A stretch of DNA of 64,000 nucleotides, taken from Flavobacterium muglaense (GTDB taxonomy: Bacteria > Bacteroidota > Bacteroidia > Flavobacteriales > Flavobacteriaceae). The stretch covers positions 1 to 64,000 of the forward strand of contig NZ_JACRUK010000013.1 of assembly GCF_014305155.1 (NCBI RefSeq), in the 5' to 3' direction. The position numbers and the translations under genes are program-made. The notes beneath the pieces are model-generated. The model did no database searches and had not been told where the DNA came from. It saw only the letters and a list, made by a program, of their open reading frames with translations. This document shows positions 17,681 to 27,295 of the stretch, piece by piece (the stretch's first letter is position 1; each line of letters begins with the position of its first letter).

Positions 17681-19741
17681 TTACTTTTTAATTTTCTCTA
17701 AATCCAATAAAAAGCTGAATTCTTTGGCCAATTCTTTCAATGCTTCAAACCTTCCAGAAGCACCGCCATGCCCCGCATCCATATTGGTATCAAGGTACAA
17801 GACGGTATTATCATTTTTTAGCGCTCGCATTTTGGCAACCCATTTAGCTGGCTCCCAATACTGAACTTGCGAATCATGAAGCCCTGTAGAAACATAAATA
17901 TTAGGATATTTCTTCGCTTTTACATTGTCATAAGGCGAGTATGACTTCATGTATTTGTAATATTTCTTTACATTAGGATTCCCCCATTCGTCATATTCAC
18001 CTGTCGTTAACGGAATAGAATCATCTAGCATTGTTGTAACTACATCTACAAAAGGCACTTGTGCAATAATCCCTTTGTACAATTGTGGCGCCATATTGAT
18101 AATTGCTCCCATTAACAAACCTCCAGCTGAACCTCCTTCGGCATACAAATGCTTTGCCGAAGTGTATTGATGTTGGATTACATATTTTGAGCAATCAATA
18201 AAATCAGTAAAAGTATTTTTCTTTTTGGCCAATTTTCCTCCTTCATACCACGGTCTTCCTAAATCCTCTCCTCCTCTAACATGCGCAATGGCATATATAA
18301 AACCTCTATCTAAAAGAGACAATCGTGTTGACGAAAAATAAGCATCCATTGAATGTCCGTAGGAACCGTAAGCATACAATAACAACGGATTTTTACCATC
18401 CTTTTTCAAGTCTTTTTTGTAGACCATTGAGATTGGTATTTTGGTTCCGTCTTTGGCTGTAGCCCAAACTCGTTCTTCGTGATAATTATTTTTATCGAAA
18501 TTTCCTCCTAGTACTTCTTGTTCCTTCTTAACTTCTTTTTCCTTAGTCTTCATATTGAAATCAATCACAGACGAAGGAGTTGCCATCGATTGGTATCCAT
18601 AACGAAGAATATCAGTGTCAAAGTCAATGTTTGCGGTTGTATAGGCAGTGTAAGTTTCGCTTTCGAAAGGCAAAAAATACTCCGCATCACCATTCCAAGG
18701 CATAATTCGGATGCGATTCAAACCATTGCTACGTTCTGAAACTACTAGAAAATCTCTAAAAATATCAATATCTTCTAGCAGTACATCTTCGCGGTGCATG
18801 ATTACTTCTTCCCAATTTTTTCTATTGGTTGCCTTTTCGGGCGTTTTCATTAGTTTAAAATTGGTTGCTTTGTCTTTATTGGTAACAATATAAAAACTAT
18901 CTCCATAAAAGGAAATACTATATTCTAAACCGCGGACTCTTTTTTGAAAAACCTTAAATTTTCCATTAGGATTATCGGCTAATAAGGTTCTAAACTCTGT
19001 TGTTAAAGTACTTGACGAACTAATCAAAATGTATTTTTTTGACTTTTCTTTCCCTACTGCTACATCAAATGTATCGTCTTCTTCAAAGTAAACCAATTCA
19101 TCAGTAGCGGTATCTGTACCTAATTTGTGCTTCAACACTTTATCTGAACGTAAGGTTTTAGGATCTTGATTGGTATAAAACATTGTTTTATTATCATTCG
19201 CCCAAGTCGAATTCCCAGTTGTGTTTTCGATCTTATCGGTTAGAATCTCACCTGTAGTAAGATTTTTAACTTGTAAGGTATAAATGCGTCTTCCAACGGT
19301 ATCAACCGCATAAGCAGCTAGTTGATTGTCAATACTAATACTTAGCCCGCTTAACTGAAAATACTTATGGTCTTTGGCCAATTCATTACAGTCAAACATG
19401 ATTTCTTCATTTGCCGAAAGGCTTCCTTTTTTTCGAGAATAAATAGGATAATCTCTTCCTTTTTCAAATCGGGTGATGTAGTAATAGCCATTGTATAAAT
19501 AAGGTACAGATTCATCATCCTCCTTGATACGGGCTTTCATTTCTTCAAATAAATCTTTTTGAAAATCTTTAGTATGAGCAGTCATGGCCTCATAATATTC
19601 ATTTTCTTTATTGAGGTAATCTATGACTTCTGGATTTTCCCTGTCTTTCAACCAAAAATAATCATCGGTTCGAACGTCGTCAAACTTTTCTAATTGAGTA
19701 GGAATCTTCTTTGCAACGGGTGCTTGTATATTTTCTGTCAT
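17681..19741 (-). CDS. Oligopeptidase B / prolyl oligopeptidase family (S9A)
   Basis: The ATG at 19741 (MTENIQAPVAKKIPTQLEKF) gives 686 residues, the usual length of oligopeptidase B; an upstream in-frame start would add 18 unusual residues. There is no signal peptide. The N-terminal half is a seven-bladed propeller. The C-terminal half is an alpha/beta hydrolase with nucleophile motif AEGGSAGGLLMG, the region VPFVDVVTTMLDDSIPLT, the acid region YVSTGLHDSQV and the His in DAGHGG. It cleaves short peptides, in oligopeptidase B after basic residues. Confidence 0.9.
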   Translation of the reverse strand: MTENIQAPVAKKIPTQLEKFDDVRTDDYFWLKDRENPEVIDYLNKENEYYEAMTAHTKDFQKDLFEEMKARIKEDDESVPYLYNGYYYITRFEKGRDYPIYSRKKGSLSANEEIMFDCNELAKDHKYFQLSGLSISIDNQLAAYAVDTVGRRIYTLQVKNLTTGEILTDKIENTTGNSTWANDNKTMFYTNQDPKTLRSDKVLKHKLGTDTATDELVYFEEDDTFDVAVGKEKSKKYILISSSSTLTTEFRTLLADNPNGKFKVFQKRVRGLEYSISFYGDSFYIVTNKDKATNFKLMKTPEKATNRKNWEEVIMHREDVLLEDIDIFRDFLVVSERSNGLNRIRIMPWNGDAEYFLPFESETYTAYTTANIDFDTDILRYGYQSMATPSSVIDFNMKTKEKEVKKEQEVLGGNFDKNNYHEERVWATAKDGTKIPISMVYKKDLKKDGKNPLLLYAYGSYGHSMDAYFSSTRLSLLDRGFIYAIAHVRGGEDLGRPWYEGGKLAKKKNTFTDFIDCSKYVIQHQYTSAKHLYAEGGSAGGLLMGAIINMAPQLYKGIIAQVPFVDVVTTMLDDSIPLTTGEYDEWGNPNVKKYYKYMKSYSPYDNVKAKKYPNIYVSTGLHDSQVQYWEPAKWVAKMRALKNDNTVLYLDTNMDAGHGGASGRFEALKELAKEFSFLLDLEKIKK

Positions 19742-19874
19742 TTTTTGAGGATACATATTTTTACAAAAATAACACAAACGGGATTTAGAATACAACGTCT
19801 TTTCATGTTATTTAACATTGGTTATTGATTCAAAAATAGTAATTTCGTACGTAATAACTTTAAAAAGTACAAAA

Positions 19875-20195
19875 ATGGATTTAATGGGAATGATGGGAAA
19901 ATTAAAAGAAACCCAAAATAAAATTGAAGAAACTAAAAAACGTTTAGATACTGTTCTTGTAGACGAACAAAGTACAGATGGTTTATTAAAAGTAACCATG
20001 ACTGCCAATAGAAAAATAAAATCATTGAGTATTGATGATACCTTGCTAGAAGACAAAGAGCAACTGGAAGATTATATGATTTTAGTACTAAACAAAGCCA
20101 TCGAAAAAGCAACTAGAGTCAATGAAACGGAACTTGACGCTGTTGCAAAAATGGACATGCCTATGATTCCTGGTATGGACAATTTGTTTAAATAG
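19875..20195 (+). CDS. YbaB/EbfC-family nucleoid-associated protein
   Basis: The ATG at 19875 gives [20 protein letters not shown] and 106 residues, the normal size; the frame stays open upstream from a TTG at 19818, which I reject. The product is a small dimeric DNA-binding protein with a charged amphipathic N-terminal helix and the [20 protein letters not shown] core. It lacks recR and dnaX neighbours. It sits divergent from oligopeptidase B (133 bp between the two starts) and convergent with threonine aldolase. Confidence 0.85.
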   Translation: MDLMGMMGKLKETQNKIEETKKRLDTVLVDEQSTDGLLKVTMTANRKIKSLSIDDTLLEDKEQLEDYMILVLNKAIEKATRVNETELDAVAKMDMPMIPGMDNLFK

Positions 20196-20202
20196 TCCGA
20201 AA

Positions 20203-20256
20203 AAAAAAGGTGAATTAGGAAATTCAATTTTAAATTGTGCCTAATTCACCTTTTAA
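20203..20256. terminator. Bidirectional terminator
   Basis: AAAAGGTGAATTAGG (20205-20219) pairs with CCTAATTCACCTTTT (20240-20254), flanked by an A-run and a T-run, between the convergent ybaB-like and threonine aldolase genes. Confidence 0.9.
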
Positions 20257-20258
20257 AT

Positions 20259-21278
20259 TTACATTTTAGACAAGGTTTCCAGTACATAAGTATGCATCAC
20301 TTCTCTATAATCAAGGTGCGTAACCATTCTTAATTTTCCCTGTCCCATAGAACTAATTGAGATGTTTTTTTGTTTCAAATTTTCAACTAAATCTTTCTCT
20401 TTATAATTAGTTTTTAAAGTAAAAATCAAAATATTTGTCTCTACAGGCTCTACCTTGGCAACCCATTCTCTAGTACTTAAGATCGATGCCAATTCCTTAG
20501 CCCTTCTATGATCTTCGGCAAGGCGGCTGATGTTGTGGTCTAAGGCATATAATCCGGCTGCCGCCAAATAACCTACTTGACGCATTCCGCCACCCAATAT
20601 TTTACGAATACGCAAAGCACGATGAATTGTGGCTTTATCACCTAAAAGTACCGAACCTATTGGCGCACCTAACCCTTTAGAAAGACAAACTGAAATGGTA
20701 TCAAAAATTTGCCCGAAGGATTTTGGATTTTGCTTCTTTGCAATCAATGCATTCCAAATTCGAGCTCCATCAAGATGAAATTTCAAATTATTAGCGTCGC
20801 AAACGGCTTTTATTTTTTGTAAATCTTCAATTTCATAACAAGCACCACCCCCTTTGTTAGTCGTGTTCTCAACACATACTAAACTCGTTAATGGACTGTG
20901 GTAAAACTCAGGATCGTTGATTGCGCCCGCTACTTGCTCAGCCGTAATCATACCGCGATCACCATCTAATAACGAAAAAGAAACACCGCTATTAAAGGAT
21001 GCCCCCCCGCCTTCATACAGGTAAACATGTGCATATTTATCGGCAATAATTTGCTCGCCTGGTTGTGTATGTAACTTCAATGCGGCTTGATTTGCCATGG
21101 TTCCTGACGGAAAAAACAATCCCGCTTCCATTCCAAAAAGATCGGCAATAGTACTCTCTAACTCAATAACTGTGGGGTCTTGCTTGTACACATCATCACC
21201 AACTTCGGCATTGAACATGTACTGTAACATTTCATATGTGGGCTTAGTAATTGTATCGCTAACTAAATTTATTTCCAT
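20259..21278 (-). CDS. ltaE: Low-specificity L-threonine aldolase
   Basis: The 339-residue PLP enzyme cleaves L-threonine or L-allo-threonine to glycine and acetaldehyde. The N-terminus NLVSDTITKPT is the family signature. Other signatures are G-D-D-V-Y-K-Q-D-P-T, FPSGTMANQAAL, HLDGARIWNA with the PLP Asp, and C-L-S-K201-G-L-G-A-P with the Schiff-base Lys201. Length and motifs are complete. It is a single-gene unit divergent from prfB. I use ltaE as the conventional symbol; the stereospecificity is not determined. Confidence 0.9.
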   Translation of the reverse strand: MEINLVSDTITKPTYEMLQYMFNAEVGDDVYKQDPTVIELESTIADLFGMEAGLFFPSGTMANQAALKLHTQPGEQIIADKYAHVYLYEGGGASFNSGVSFSLLDGDRGMITAEQVAGAINDPEFYHSPLTSLVCVENTTNKGGGACYEIEDLQKIKAVCDANNLKFHLDGARIWNALIAKKQNPKSFGQIFDTISVCLSKGLGAPIGSVLLGDKATIHRALRIRKILGGGMRQVGYLAAAGLYALDHNISRLAEDHRRAKELASILSTREWVAKVEPVETNILIFTLKTNYKEKDLVENLKQKNISISSMGQGKLRMVTHLDYREVMHTYVLETLSKM

Positions 21279-21317
21279 ATAGCACTTTTATATTTATTTA
21301 AAAAGACAAGTCAATAC

Positions 21318-21346
21318 TTGCCTCTTCTTAAATTTTCTTATTTTTG
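21318..21346 (+). promoter_or_regulatory. Promoter of prfB
   Basis: TTG (21318-21320), an 18-bp spacer and TATTTTTG (21339-21346) match the Bacteroidetes sigma-ABfr consensus TTG-N17-23-TAnnTTTG. The prfB ATG is 22 bp downstream. Confidence 0.75.
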
Positions 21347-21367
21347 TCCAACAAAATTACACAATTT

Positions 21368-22466
21368 ATGACAACTACCGAACAAATTAAAGGTATTGTA
21401 GAGCGCCTTGGTGCGTTGAGGAGGTATCTTTGACGTTGATGCCAAACTTATTGAAATTTCTAACGAAGAAGAAAAGACATTTGCTCCCGATTTTTGGAAT
21501 AACGCCAAGGAAGCCGAGCTTATTGTAAAGAACCTTCGAAACAAGAAAAAATGGATCGAAGACTACGACAAAGCTGTTGAAATCACAGACGAATTGCAGC
21601 TGGCTTACGAGTTTTATCGCGAAGGCGAATTGACCGCTGAGGAGCTCGATGAACAATATGCTCTTGTTGAAAAACACATTGATGCCATTGAATTCAAAAA
21701 TATGCTTTCGGACGAAGGCGATACTTTGAGTGCCGTGGTACAAATTACAGCTGGTGCCGGTGGTACCGAAAGTTGTGATTGGGCTTCCATGTTGATGCGC
21801 ATGTACATGATGTGGGGTGAAAAATATGGCTATAAAATAAAAGAATTAAACTTTCAAAAAGGAGATGCTGCGGGTATAAAAACCGTAACACTTGAATTTG
21901 AAGGCGATTATTCTTTTGGTTACTTAAAAGGTGAAAACGGTGTGCATCGATTGGTGCGTATTTCTCCTTTTGATAGTAATGCCAAACGCCATACTTCATT
22001 TGCCTCTGTTTATGTATATCCATTAGTGGATGATAGTATCGAGATTGACATTAATCCGGCTGATATCGAAATTACAACTTCGAGATCAAGTGGTGCTGGA
22101 GGACAGAATGTAAATAAGGTAGAGACTAAAGTGCAGCTTTTTCATAAGCCTACAGGAATTCAGATTCAATGTTCGGAAACACGTTCACAACAAGACAACA
22201 GACAACGCGCCATGCAAATGTTACGTTCTCAATTGTACGAAATTGAATTAAAAAAACAACTTGCACAACGTGCCGATATTGAAGCCGGAAAAATGAAAAT
22301 TGAATGGGGTTCACAAATCAGAAACTACGTAATGCAACCTTACAAATTAGTAAAGGATGTGCGCACTGGCTATGAAAGCAGCAATGTAGATGGCGTCATG
22401 AATGGTGAAATAGACGAGTTTTTAAAAGCCTATTTGATGATGATGGGACAAAGAGACGAAGAATAA
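21368..22466 (+). CDS. prfB: Peptide chain release factor 2 with programmed +1 frameshift
   Basis: The gene is split between two frames. Codons 1-21 run from ATG 21368 to CTT 21428-21430, followed by an in-frame TGA at 21431-21433. Skipping the T at 21431 continues in the +1 frame from GAC 21432 to the stop at 22466, giving 365 residues. The site is preceded by AGGAGG (21419-21424) three bases before CTT, the E. coli-type stimulator. The product reads UGA and UAA stop codons: it has the R-I-S-P-F stop-recognition tripeptide and the GAGGQ hydrolysis motif. Frameshifting autoregulates RF2 level. Confidence 0.97.
21419..21434 (+). promoter_or_regulatory. RF2 programmed frameshift site
   Basis: AGGAGG-TAT-CTT-TGA-C: an internal Shine-Dalgarno-like element, the slippery CTT and the poor-context TGA stop. 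It is directly visible and matches the classic prfB recoding site. Confidence 0.96.
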
Positions 22467-22501
22467 AACAGCTTGTCCGTGACACTTAAAACATACAAAA
22501 A

Positions 22502-22538
22502 TCGCTCTATTTTGATCTAAAATAGAGCGGTTTTTTTT
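22502..22538. terminator. Terminator after prfB
   Basis: CGCTCTATTTT / AAAATAGAGCG stem followed by eight Ts. It lies between the convergent prfB and L,D-transpeptidase genes. Confidence 0.85.
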
Positions 22539-22557
22539 ATTTTTATCGAAAGTAAAT

Positions 22558-23277
22558 CTACAAACCGTTTTTCAAAACGCCATAATTCCCCATAAGAATC
22601 ATTGGGTTTTGTTGCGGATCTAGCCAATTTACCATGAGTTTCATATTTGTTTCATCAATAGCCACGCAACCAGCAGTAAAAACAGGCTTTTTTACAGCCA
22701 AGTGGAAGAAAATGGCACTACCCGCTCCTTTTATAATTGGGTTTGTATTGTACTCTATAACCATACAATATTTATAAGCATCGTTTTTTAATACTAAATT
22801 CTCATAGGACTTGGCATCCGTAGCGCCTTGCACATACCTGTTATACTGATCTGAATTGGGATCATCAATCCATTTATCATCGGCAGTAGTTTGCTGGTTT
22901 TCAAGTAAGGTATTTTGTTGCTTCTCGTACGAAAATAATTTTCCCAATCGAAAAACTCCCGTTGGCGACTTGCCATCGCCTTCACGTTTTTCTAGTGGCA
23001 AAGCAAAACCGTTTTTACCAATACCCACATCCACAGGTCCCTCTTTAACAATCCAATTAGATCCTTTTCGCTCGAAGGCAACAAAAACAGCTGCATAACT
23101 TTCCGCTACATCATTATATACTACCAATAATTGATTGCTGTTTTCCAACAATTTTTCATTTCGAGTCACTATTTGTTCCGCTTTTTTCATAACAATTTCA
23201 TCCGATTGGGCTTGTACCTGCATTCCTCCAAAAAACAGGCTCATCAAAAATATTTTTCCATAAAGTATTCGTCCCAT
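22558..23277 (-). CDS. L,D-transpeptidase (YkuD-domain) family protein
   Basis: The 239-residue protein has a signal peptide (cleavage near VQAQ, residue 24), so it acts in the periplasm. The catalytic region has F-H192-L and the T-A-G-C204-V-A-I nucleophile, the pattern of the divergent L,D-transpeptidase/murein-peptide family. These enzymes cross-link or edit peptidoglycan stem peptides. VYNDVAESYAAVFVAFERKGSNW and GDGKSPTGVFRLGKLF also fit. Convergent with prfB. Confidence 0.82.
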   Translation of the reverse strand: MGRILYGKIFLMSLFFGGMQVQAQSDEIVMKKAEQIVTRNEKLLENSNQLLVVYNDVAESYAAVFVAFERKGSNWIVKEGPVDVGIGKNGFALPLEKREGDGKSPTGVFRLGKLFSYEKQQNTLLENQQTTADDKWIDDPNSDQYNRYVQGATDAKSYENLVLKNDAYKYCMVIEYNTNPIIKGAGSAIFFHLAVKKPVFTAGCVAIDETNMKLMVNWLDPQQNPMILMGNYGVLKNGL

Positions 23278-23451
23278 TTTACATCCTGTTTTAATCCCAT
23301 TAGAAACAAAAATACAAATTTATTCATGACTCCAGTTTGACTAAACTAAAATAAACAGCTTATCAGTATACTGTTTCTTTAATTGTAAAAACAAACCCTA
23401 AAATTTAATTTTGTTCAATCAATAAAATCTTTATTTGTAAGAAATAAATCC

Positions 23452-23459
23452 TATTTTTG
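23452..23459 (+). promoter_or_regulatory. Candidate -7 box
   Basis: TATTTTTG, an exact TAnnTTTG match, 25 bp upstream of the ATG at 23484; a TTG lies 14 bp further upstream, slightly short of the usual spacing. Confidence 0.5.
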
Positions 23460-23483
23460 CTCCGAAAATTCAATAGCAACATC

Positions 23484-24182
23484 ATGAAAAAATTACTACT
23501 CCTATTTATTTTAATAGCAACCGTTACATTATACGGGCAAAAAAAGACATACTATACCGAAGATTTTAAAGAAGTCCCTACAGCCGAAGGTGCTACTTAT
23601 TACAGTACCTACGAAGATTTTGAAGGCGGAACCCAAAGAAAAACTTATTACCTAGACGGGAACATTAGAAATGCGGACCAATTTTCGAATATGAAAAGAA
23701 AAATACGCAATGGATTAGCTGAGACTTGGTACAAAAGCGGCGCTAAAGAAACGACCGCAACTTATAGTAAAGACAAACTAGAAGGGGCTCAAACACGGTA
23801 TTATGAAAATGGAGCAGTAAAACGAATAGAAAATTATAAAAATAACGAATTCGTTGATGGAAAATGCTTTGATGAAAATGGAGCCGAAATCGCTTTCTTT
23901 CCCTATGTTGTAAAACCAGAGTTTCCTGGCGGAATTAAAGAATTCTACAAATACGTTGCAAAGAATTTCAAAAGACCTAATAATTCAAAAGGCGAAATTA
24001 AAGTTTCATTCTTTGTTGAAGTTGACGGTACTTTAAGAGATTACAAAATACTGGAAGGATTTAATTACGATATGAATGTTGAGACCTTAAGAGTATTATT
24101 CAACAGTCCGCTATGGATTCCTGGCAAACTAGACGGAAAGATAACGCGAACACGCTACAATATGCCGTTAACATTTAAATAA
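23484..24182 (+). CDS. TonB-like C-terminal domain protein with MORN-type repeats
   Basis: The ATG at 23484 gives a signal peptide (MKKLLLLFILIATVTLYGQ) and 232 residues. The middle has MORN-variant repeats (RNGLAETWYKSGAKE, GAQTRYYENGAVKR). The C-terminus (VKPEFPGGIKEFYKYVAKNF ... GEIKVSFFVEVDGTLRDYKIL) resembles the TonB C-terminal domain found in many Bacteroidetes exported proteins. Unlike a true TonB it has a cleavable signal rather than a proline-rich spacer and membrane anchor, so energy transduction is doubtful; a periplasmic binding role is more likely. Confidence 0.75.
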   Translation: MKKLLLLFILIATVTLYGQKKTYYTEDFKEVPTAEGATYYSTYEDFEGGTQRKTYYLDGNIRNADQFSNMKRKIRNGLAETWYKSGAKETTATYSKDKLEGAQTRYYENGAVKRIENYKNNEFVDGKCFDENGAEIAFFPYVVKPEFPGGIKEFYKYVAKNFKRPNNSKGEIKVSFFVEVDGTLRDYKILEGFNYDMNVETLRVLFNSPLWIPGKLDGKITRTRYNMPLTFK

Positions 24183-24326
24183 TGGTATCAATAAAGTGTG
24201 TGCAACTCATCGTGTGTCTATGACGATTCGTTTTCAAACCCATTAAAGAGTTTCGAAATATTAGGAAATCCAAAGTCAATTTGTTTTATTTGGTGTCTAT
24301 TACAAACCAAACACATTCCAGACTAC

Positions 24327-25325
24327 ATGAAAACGTATTCAATCGAAGAAATTAATGACATTTTAAATGGTACTATTGTGGGACAAGTACTTCACAAAAT
24401 TACTGCTCCCGAACAACTTGAAGTGGCAACCGAACATGAAATTTCATTTATTGGCAACAAAAAATATGAGAAACTATGGTTGACGTCAAAAGCTGGTGTA
24501 GCAGTCGTTAATGAAGACATTTCGATTGAACCGGGTGAAAACAGAGCTTTTATAAAAGTAAAAAATGCCGATTTGGCGATGTCACAAATCTTAACACTTT
24601 TTGCACCTCCTACTCCTGTTTTTCAAGTCGATATTCATCCTACTGCTGTTATTGATGCCACTGCTACAGTTTGCAATGGTGCTAGAATTGGAGCTAGCTG
24701 CTACTTGGGTCCCAATGTAATAATAGGCGACAACAGTACTATTTATCCTAATGTGACCATTCTAGACGAAAGTACCGTAGGGAAAAACACTGTAATCTGG
24801 TCAGTAACTGTCGTTAGAGAACGTTGTCATATTGGGAATGATTGTATTATTCATCCTAATGCAACTATTGGAGCAGATGGATTTGGATTCCGTCCTGATC
24901 CACAAAGAGGATTAGTAAAAATACCACAAATAGGAAACGTAATCATAGGAAACAGTGTCGAAATTGGCGCAAATTCATGCGTTGATAGAGGTAAATTTAG
25001 CTCGACTGTTCTAGGTGACGGATGTAAAATTGATAATCTAGTACAAATAGGTCACAACAGTAAATTAGGTCGTTTTTGTATCATGGCTGGTAACAGTGGA
25101 TTAGCCGGATCAGTTACTTTGGGTGATGGAGTTATCATTGGCGGAAGCGCTTCTATAAAAGACCATACTACCATAGGTAGTGGTGCAATTGTAGGTGCCG
25201 GATCTGGTGTAACTGGTGATATTGCTGCTGGAAAAACCATGCTTGGTTACCCTGCAGTTGAAGCACGAGATGCTTTAAAACAATGGGCCATTTTAAAAAG
25301 ACTGGTTAACGAGTCTAAAAAATAA
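24327..25325 (+). CDS. lpxD: UDP-3-O-acylglucosamine N-acyltransferase
   Basis: The ATG at 24327 gives MKTYSIEEINDILNGTIVGQ, the usual LpxD N-terminus, and 332 residues; the 43 upstream in-frame residues look non-coding. The N-terminal uridine-binding domain is followed by left-handed beta-helix hexapeptide repeats (IGASCYLGPNVIIGDNSTIYP, HIGNDCIIHPNATIGADGFG). NLVQIGHNSKLGRF carries the likely catalytic His. It adds the second acyl chain in lipid A synthesis. No other lpx gene is adjacent, so a paralogue with another role cannot be excluded. Confidence 0.88.
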   Translation: MKTYSIEEINDILNGTIVGQVLHKITAPEQLEVATEHEISFIGNKKYEKLWLTSKAGVAVVNEDISIEPGENRAFIKVKNADLAMSQILTLFAPPTPVFQVDIHPTAVIDATATVCNGARIGASCYLGPNVIIGDNSTIYPNVTILDESTVGKNTVIWSVTVVRERCHIGNDCIIHPNATIGADGFGFRPDPQRGLVKIPQIGNVIIGNSVEIGANSCVDRGKFSSTVLGDGCKIDNLVQIGHNSKLGRFCIMAGNSGLAGSVTLGDGVIIGGSASIKDHTTIGSGAIVGAGSGVTGDIAAGKTMLGYPAVEARDALKQWAILKRLVNESKK

Positions 25326-25349
25326 AGACATAAATTTTATTATATTCAT

Positions 25350-25379
25350 AAAAAAACAGAAGTTCGCTTCTGTTTTTTT
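25350..25379 (+). terminator. Rho-independent terminator
   Basis: ACAGAAG-TTCG-CTTCTGT with flanking A- and T-runs, 25 bp after lpxD. Confidence 0.9.
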
Positions 25380-25490
25380 GGTTATAATACCTAAATTATT
25401 TCCTTTTTAAAAGATAATCCCATTCAAATACTAATTTTATTTGATGGGATTTTGTACTTTAGCACAAACTATTATAACCTTATTTTACTT

Positions 25491-27119
25491 ATGGATTTGA
25501 ACTTCAACAAAAACGAAGACCACAATAAACTTTTATTAAGTCAGTTAAAACAAAATTTCTCTAAAGTAAAACTAGGCGGTGGAGAAAAACGCATTCAAAA
25601 GCTTCATGCCGAAGGCAAAATGACAGCTAGAGAACGTATTGACTACTTACTAGATCCTAAGGCTAAAAGTATTGAAATTGGTGCTTTTGTAGGAGAAGGA
25701 ATGTATGCTGCTTACGGTGGTTGTCCATCAGGTGGTGTTGTTGTGAAAATTGGGTACATCCGAGGCAAACAATGTATTGTGGTTGCTAATGATGCTACCG
25801 TAAAAGCTGGCGCTTGGTTCCCAATTACCGCTAAGAAAAATTTAAGAGCGCAAGAAATTGCCATGGAAAATAAGTTGCCTATCATTTATTTAGTAGACAG
25901 CGCGGGTGTGTTTTTGCCTTTACAGGATGAAATTTTCCCTGATAAAGAACATTTTGGACGCATCTTTAGAAACAATGCTCAAATGAGTAGTATGGGTATC
26001 ACCCAAATTTCGGCAATTATGGGAAGCTGTGTTGCTGGTGGTGCGTACTTACCTATCATGAGTGATGAGGCAATCATAGTGGAAGGAACGGGAAGTATTT
26101 TCCTTGCAGGAAGTTATTTAGTAAAAGCGGCCATTGGCGAAAGCATCGATAATGAAACACTGGGCGGCGCAACTACACACTGCGAAATCTCGGGCGTGAC
26201 AGATTATAAAGCGACAGACGATAAAGATGCCTTAGATAAAATAAAAAATATCGTTGATAAAATAGGCGATTTTAACAAAGCAGGATACAGCCGCATTGCA
26301 CCGGCAAAACCAGCCTTGGATGAAACCGAATTGTATGGTGTGTTACCCAAAGCGCGTAATGAACAGTACGATATGATGGAAATCATCAACCGTTTAGTCG
26401 ATAATTCAGAATTTGAAGCATACAAAGACGGTTACGGACAAACCATTATCACGGGTTATGCACGTATTGATGGATGGGCTGTAGGTATTGTTGCCAATCA
26501 AAGAAAAGTGGTAAAAACTAAAAAAGGCGAAATGCAATTTGGAGGTGTGATCTATTCTGATAGTGCTGATAAAGCCACTCGTTTTATAGCCAATTGCAAC
26601 CAAAAGAAAATCCCGTTAGTATTCGTTCAAGATGTAACTGGCTTTATGGTTGGTTCAAAATCTGAACAAGGCGGAATCATAAAAGATGGGGCTAAAATGG
26701 TAAACGCAGTAAGTAACTCTGTAGTTCCAAAATTTACAGTAATTGTAGGGAACTCCTACGGAGCTGGAAATTATGCCATGTGTGGAAAAGCATATGATCC
26801 AAGATTAATTTTTGCTTGGCCAAGTGCCGAGCTAGCTGTAATGGGCGGAACGCAAGCGGCAAAAGTATTGGCACAAATTGAAGCTTCTTCGCTTAAAGCA
26901 AAAGGAGAAAAAGTGGATGAAGCTAAAGAAGCTGAATTATTTGCTAAAATTAAAGCTAGATATGACGAACAAGTTTCACCATATTACGCTGCTTCTCGTT
27001 TGTGGACTGATGCTATTATTGACCCGCTAGATACTAGAACATGGATATCTATGGGAATTGAAGCCGCTAACCACGCTCCTATTGAAAAACAATTTAACTT
27101 AGGAGTAATTCAAGTTTAA
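25491..27119 (+). CDS. Acyl-CoA carboxylase beta subunit (methylcrotonyl-CoA type)
   Basis: The ATG at 25491 gives 542 residues; an upstream in-frame start is rejected because it adds promoter-like sequence. The protein is a biotin-dependent carboxyltransferase. Two crotonase-fold halves carry acyl-CoA binding (GVFLPLQDEIFPDKEHFGRIFRNNAQMSS) and biotin binding (QDVTGFMVGSKSEQGGIIKDGAKM, GNSYGAGNYAMCGKAY). Length and motifs best match methylcrotonyl-CoA carboxylase beta (leucine breakdown), but propionyl- or geranyl-CoA substrates are possible. The biotin-carrying alpha subunit is not in this window. Confidence 0.88.
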   Translation: MDLNFNKNEDHNKLLLSQLKQNFSKVKLGGGEKRIQKLHAEGKMTARERIDYLLDPKAKSIEIGAFVGEGMYAAYGGCPSGGVVVKIGYIRGKQCIVVANDATVKAGAWFPITAKKNLRAQEIAMENKLPIIYLVDSAGVFLPLQDEIFPDKEHFGRIFRNNAQMSSMGITQISAIMGSCVAGGAYLPIMSDEAIIVEGTGSIFLAGSYLVKAAIGESIDNETLGGATTHCEISGVTDYKATDDKDALDKIKNIVDKIGDFNKAGYSRIAPAKPALDETELYGVLPKARNEQYDMMEIINRLVDNSEFEAYKDGYGQTIITGYARIDGWAVGIVANQRKVVKTKKGEMQFGGVIYSDSADKATRFIANCNQKKIPLVFVQDVTGFMVGSKSEQGGIIKDGAKMVNAVSNSVVPKFTVIVGNSYGAGNYAMCGKAYDPRLIFAWPSAELAVMGGTQAAKVLAQIEASSLKAKGEKVDEAKEAELFAKIKARYDEQVSPYYAASRLWTDAIIDPLDTRTWISMGIEAANHAPIEKQFNLGVIQV

Positions 27120-27164
27120 TTTAAATATAAATGAATTAGTAGTCTGATAGACTAAAACTCTTTG

Positions 27165-27235
27165 AGCAATACTAAGAAGTACACTATTAACTTCATTGTG
27201 AAGAAAATAGTTACAATTTAGTATTGCTTTTTTTA
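27165..27235 (+). terminator. Probable terminator
   Basis: AGCAATACTAA (27165-27175) and TTAGTATTGCT (27218-27228) form a long-loop stem followed by a T-tract, after the acyl-CoA carboxylase gene. Confidence 0.6.
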
Positions 27236-27295
27236 TTTAATTATCTAAATTCGTCGTAGGATGCTTTTTTACTGAACATCCTTTAAAACTAACTA

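Noticed and set aside
21594-22466. prfB as a 290-residue truncated gene starting at ATG 21594
   Set aside because: The N-terminal part is present in the frame upstream and joined by the programmed frameshift at 21431; the full protein has the expected 365 residues.
24198-24326. N-terminal extension of lpxD
   Set aside because: The 43 extra residues are Cys-rich and unlike LpxD; ATG 24327 matches the family start.
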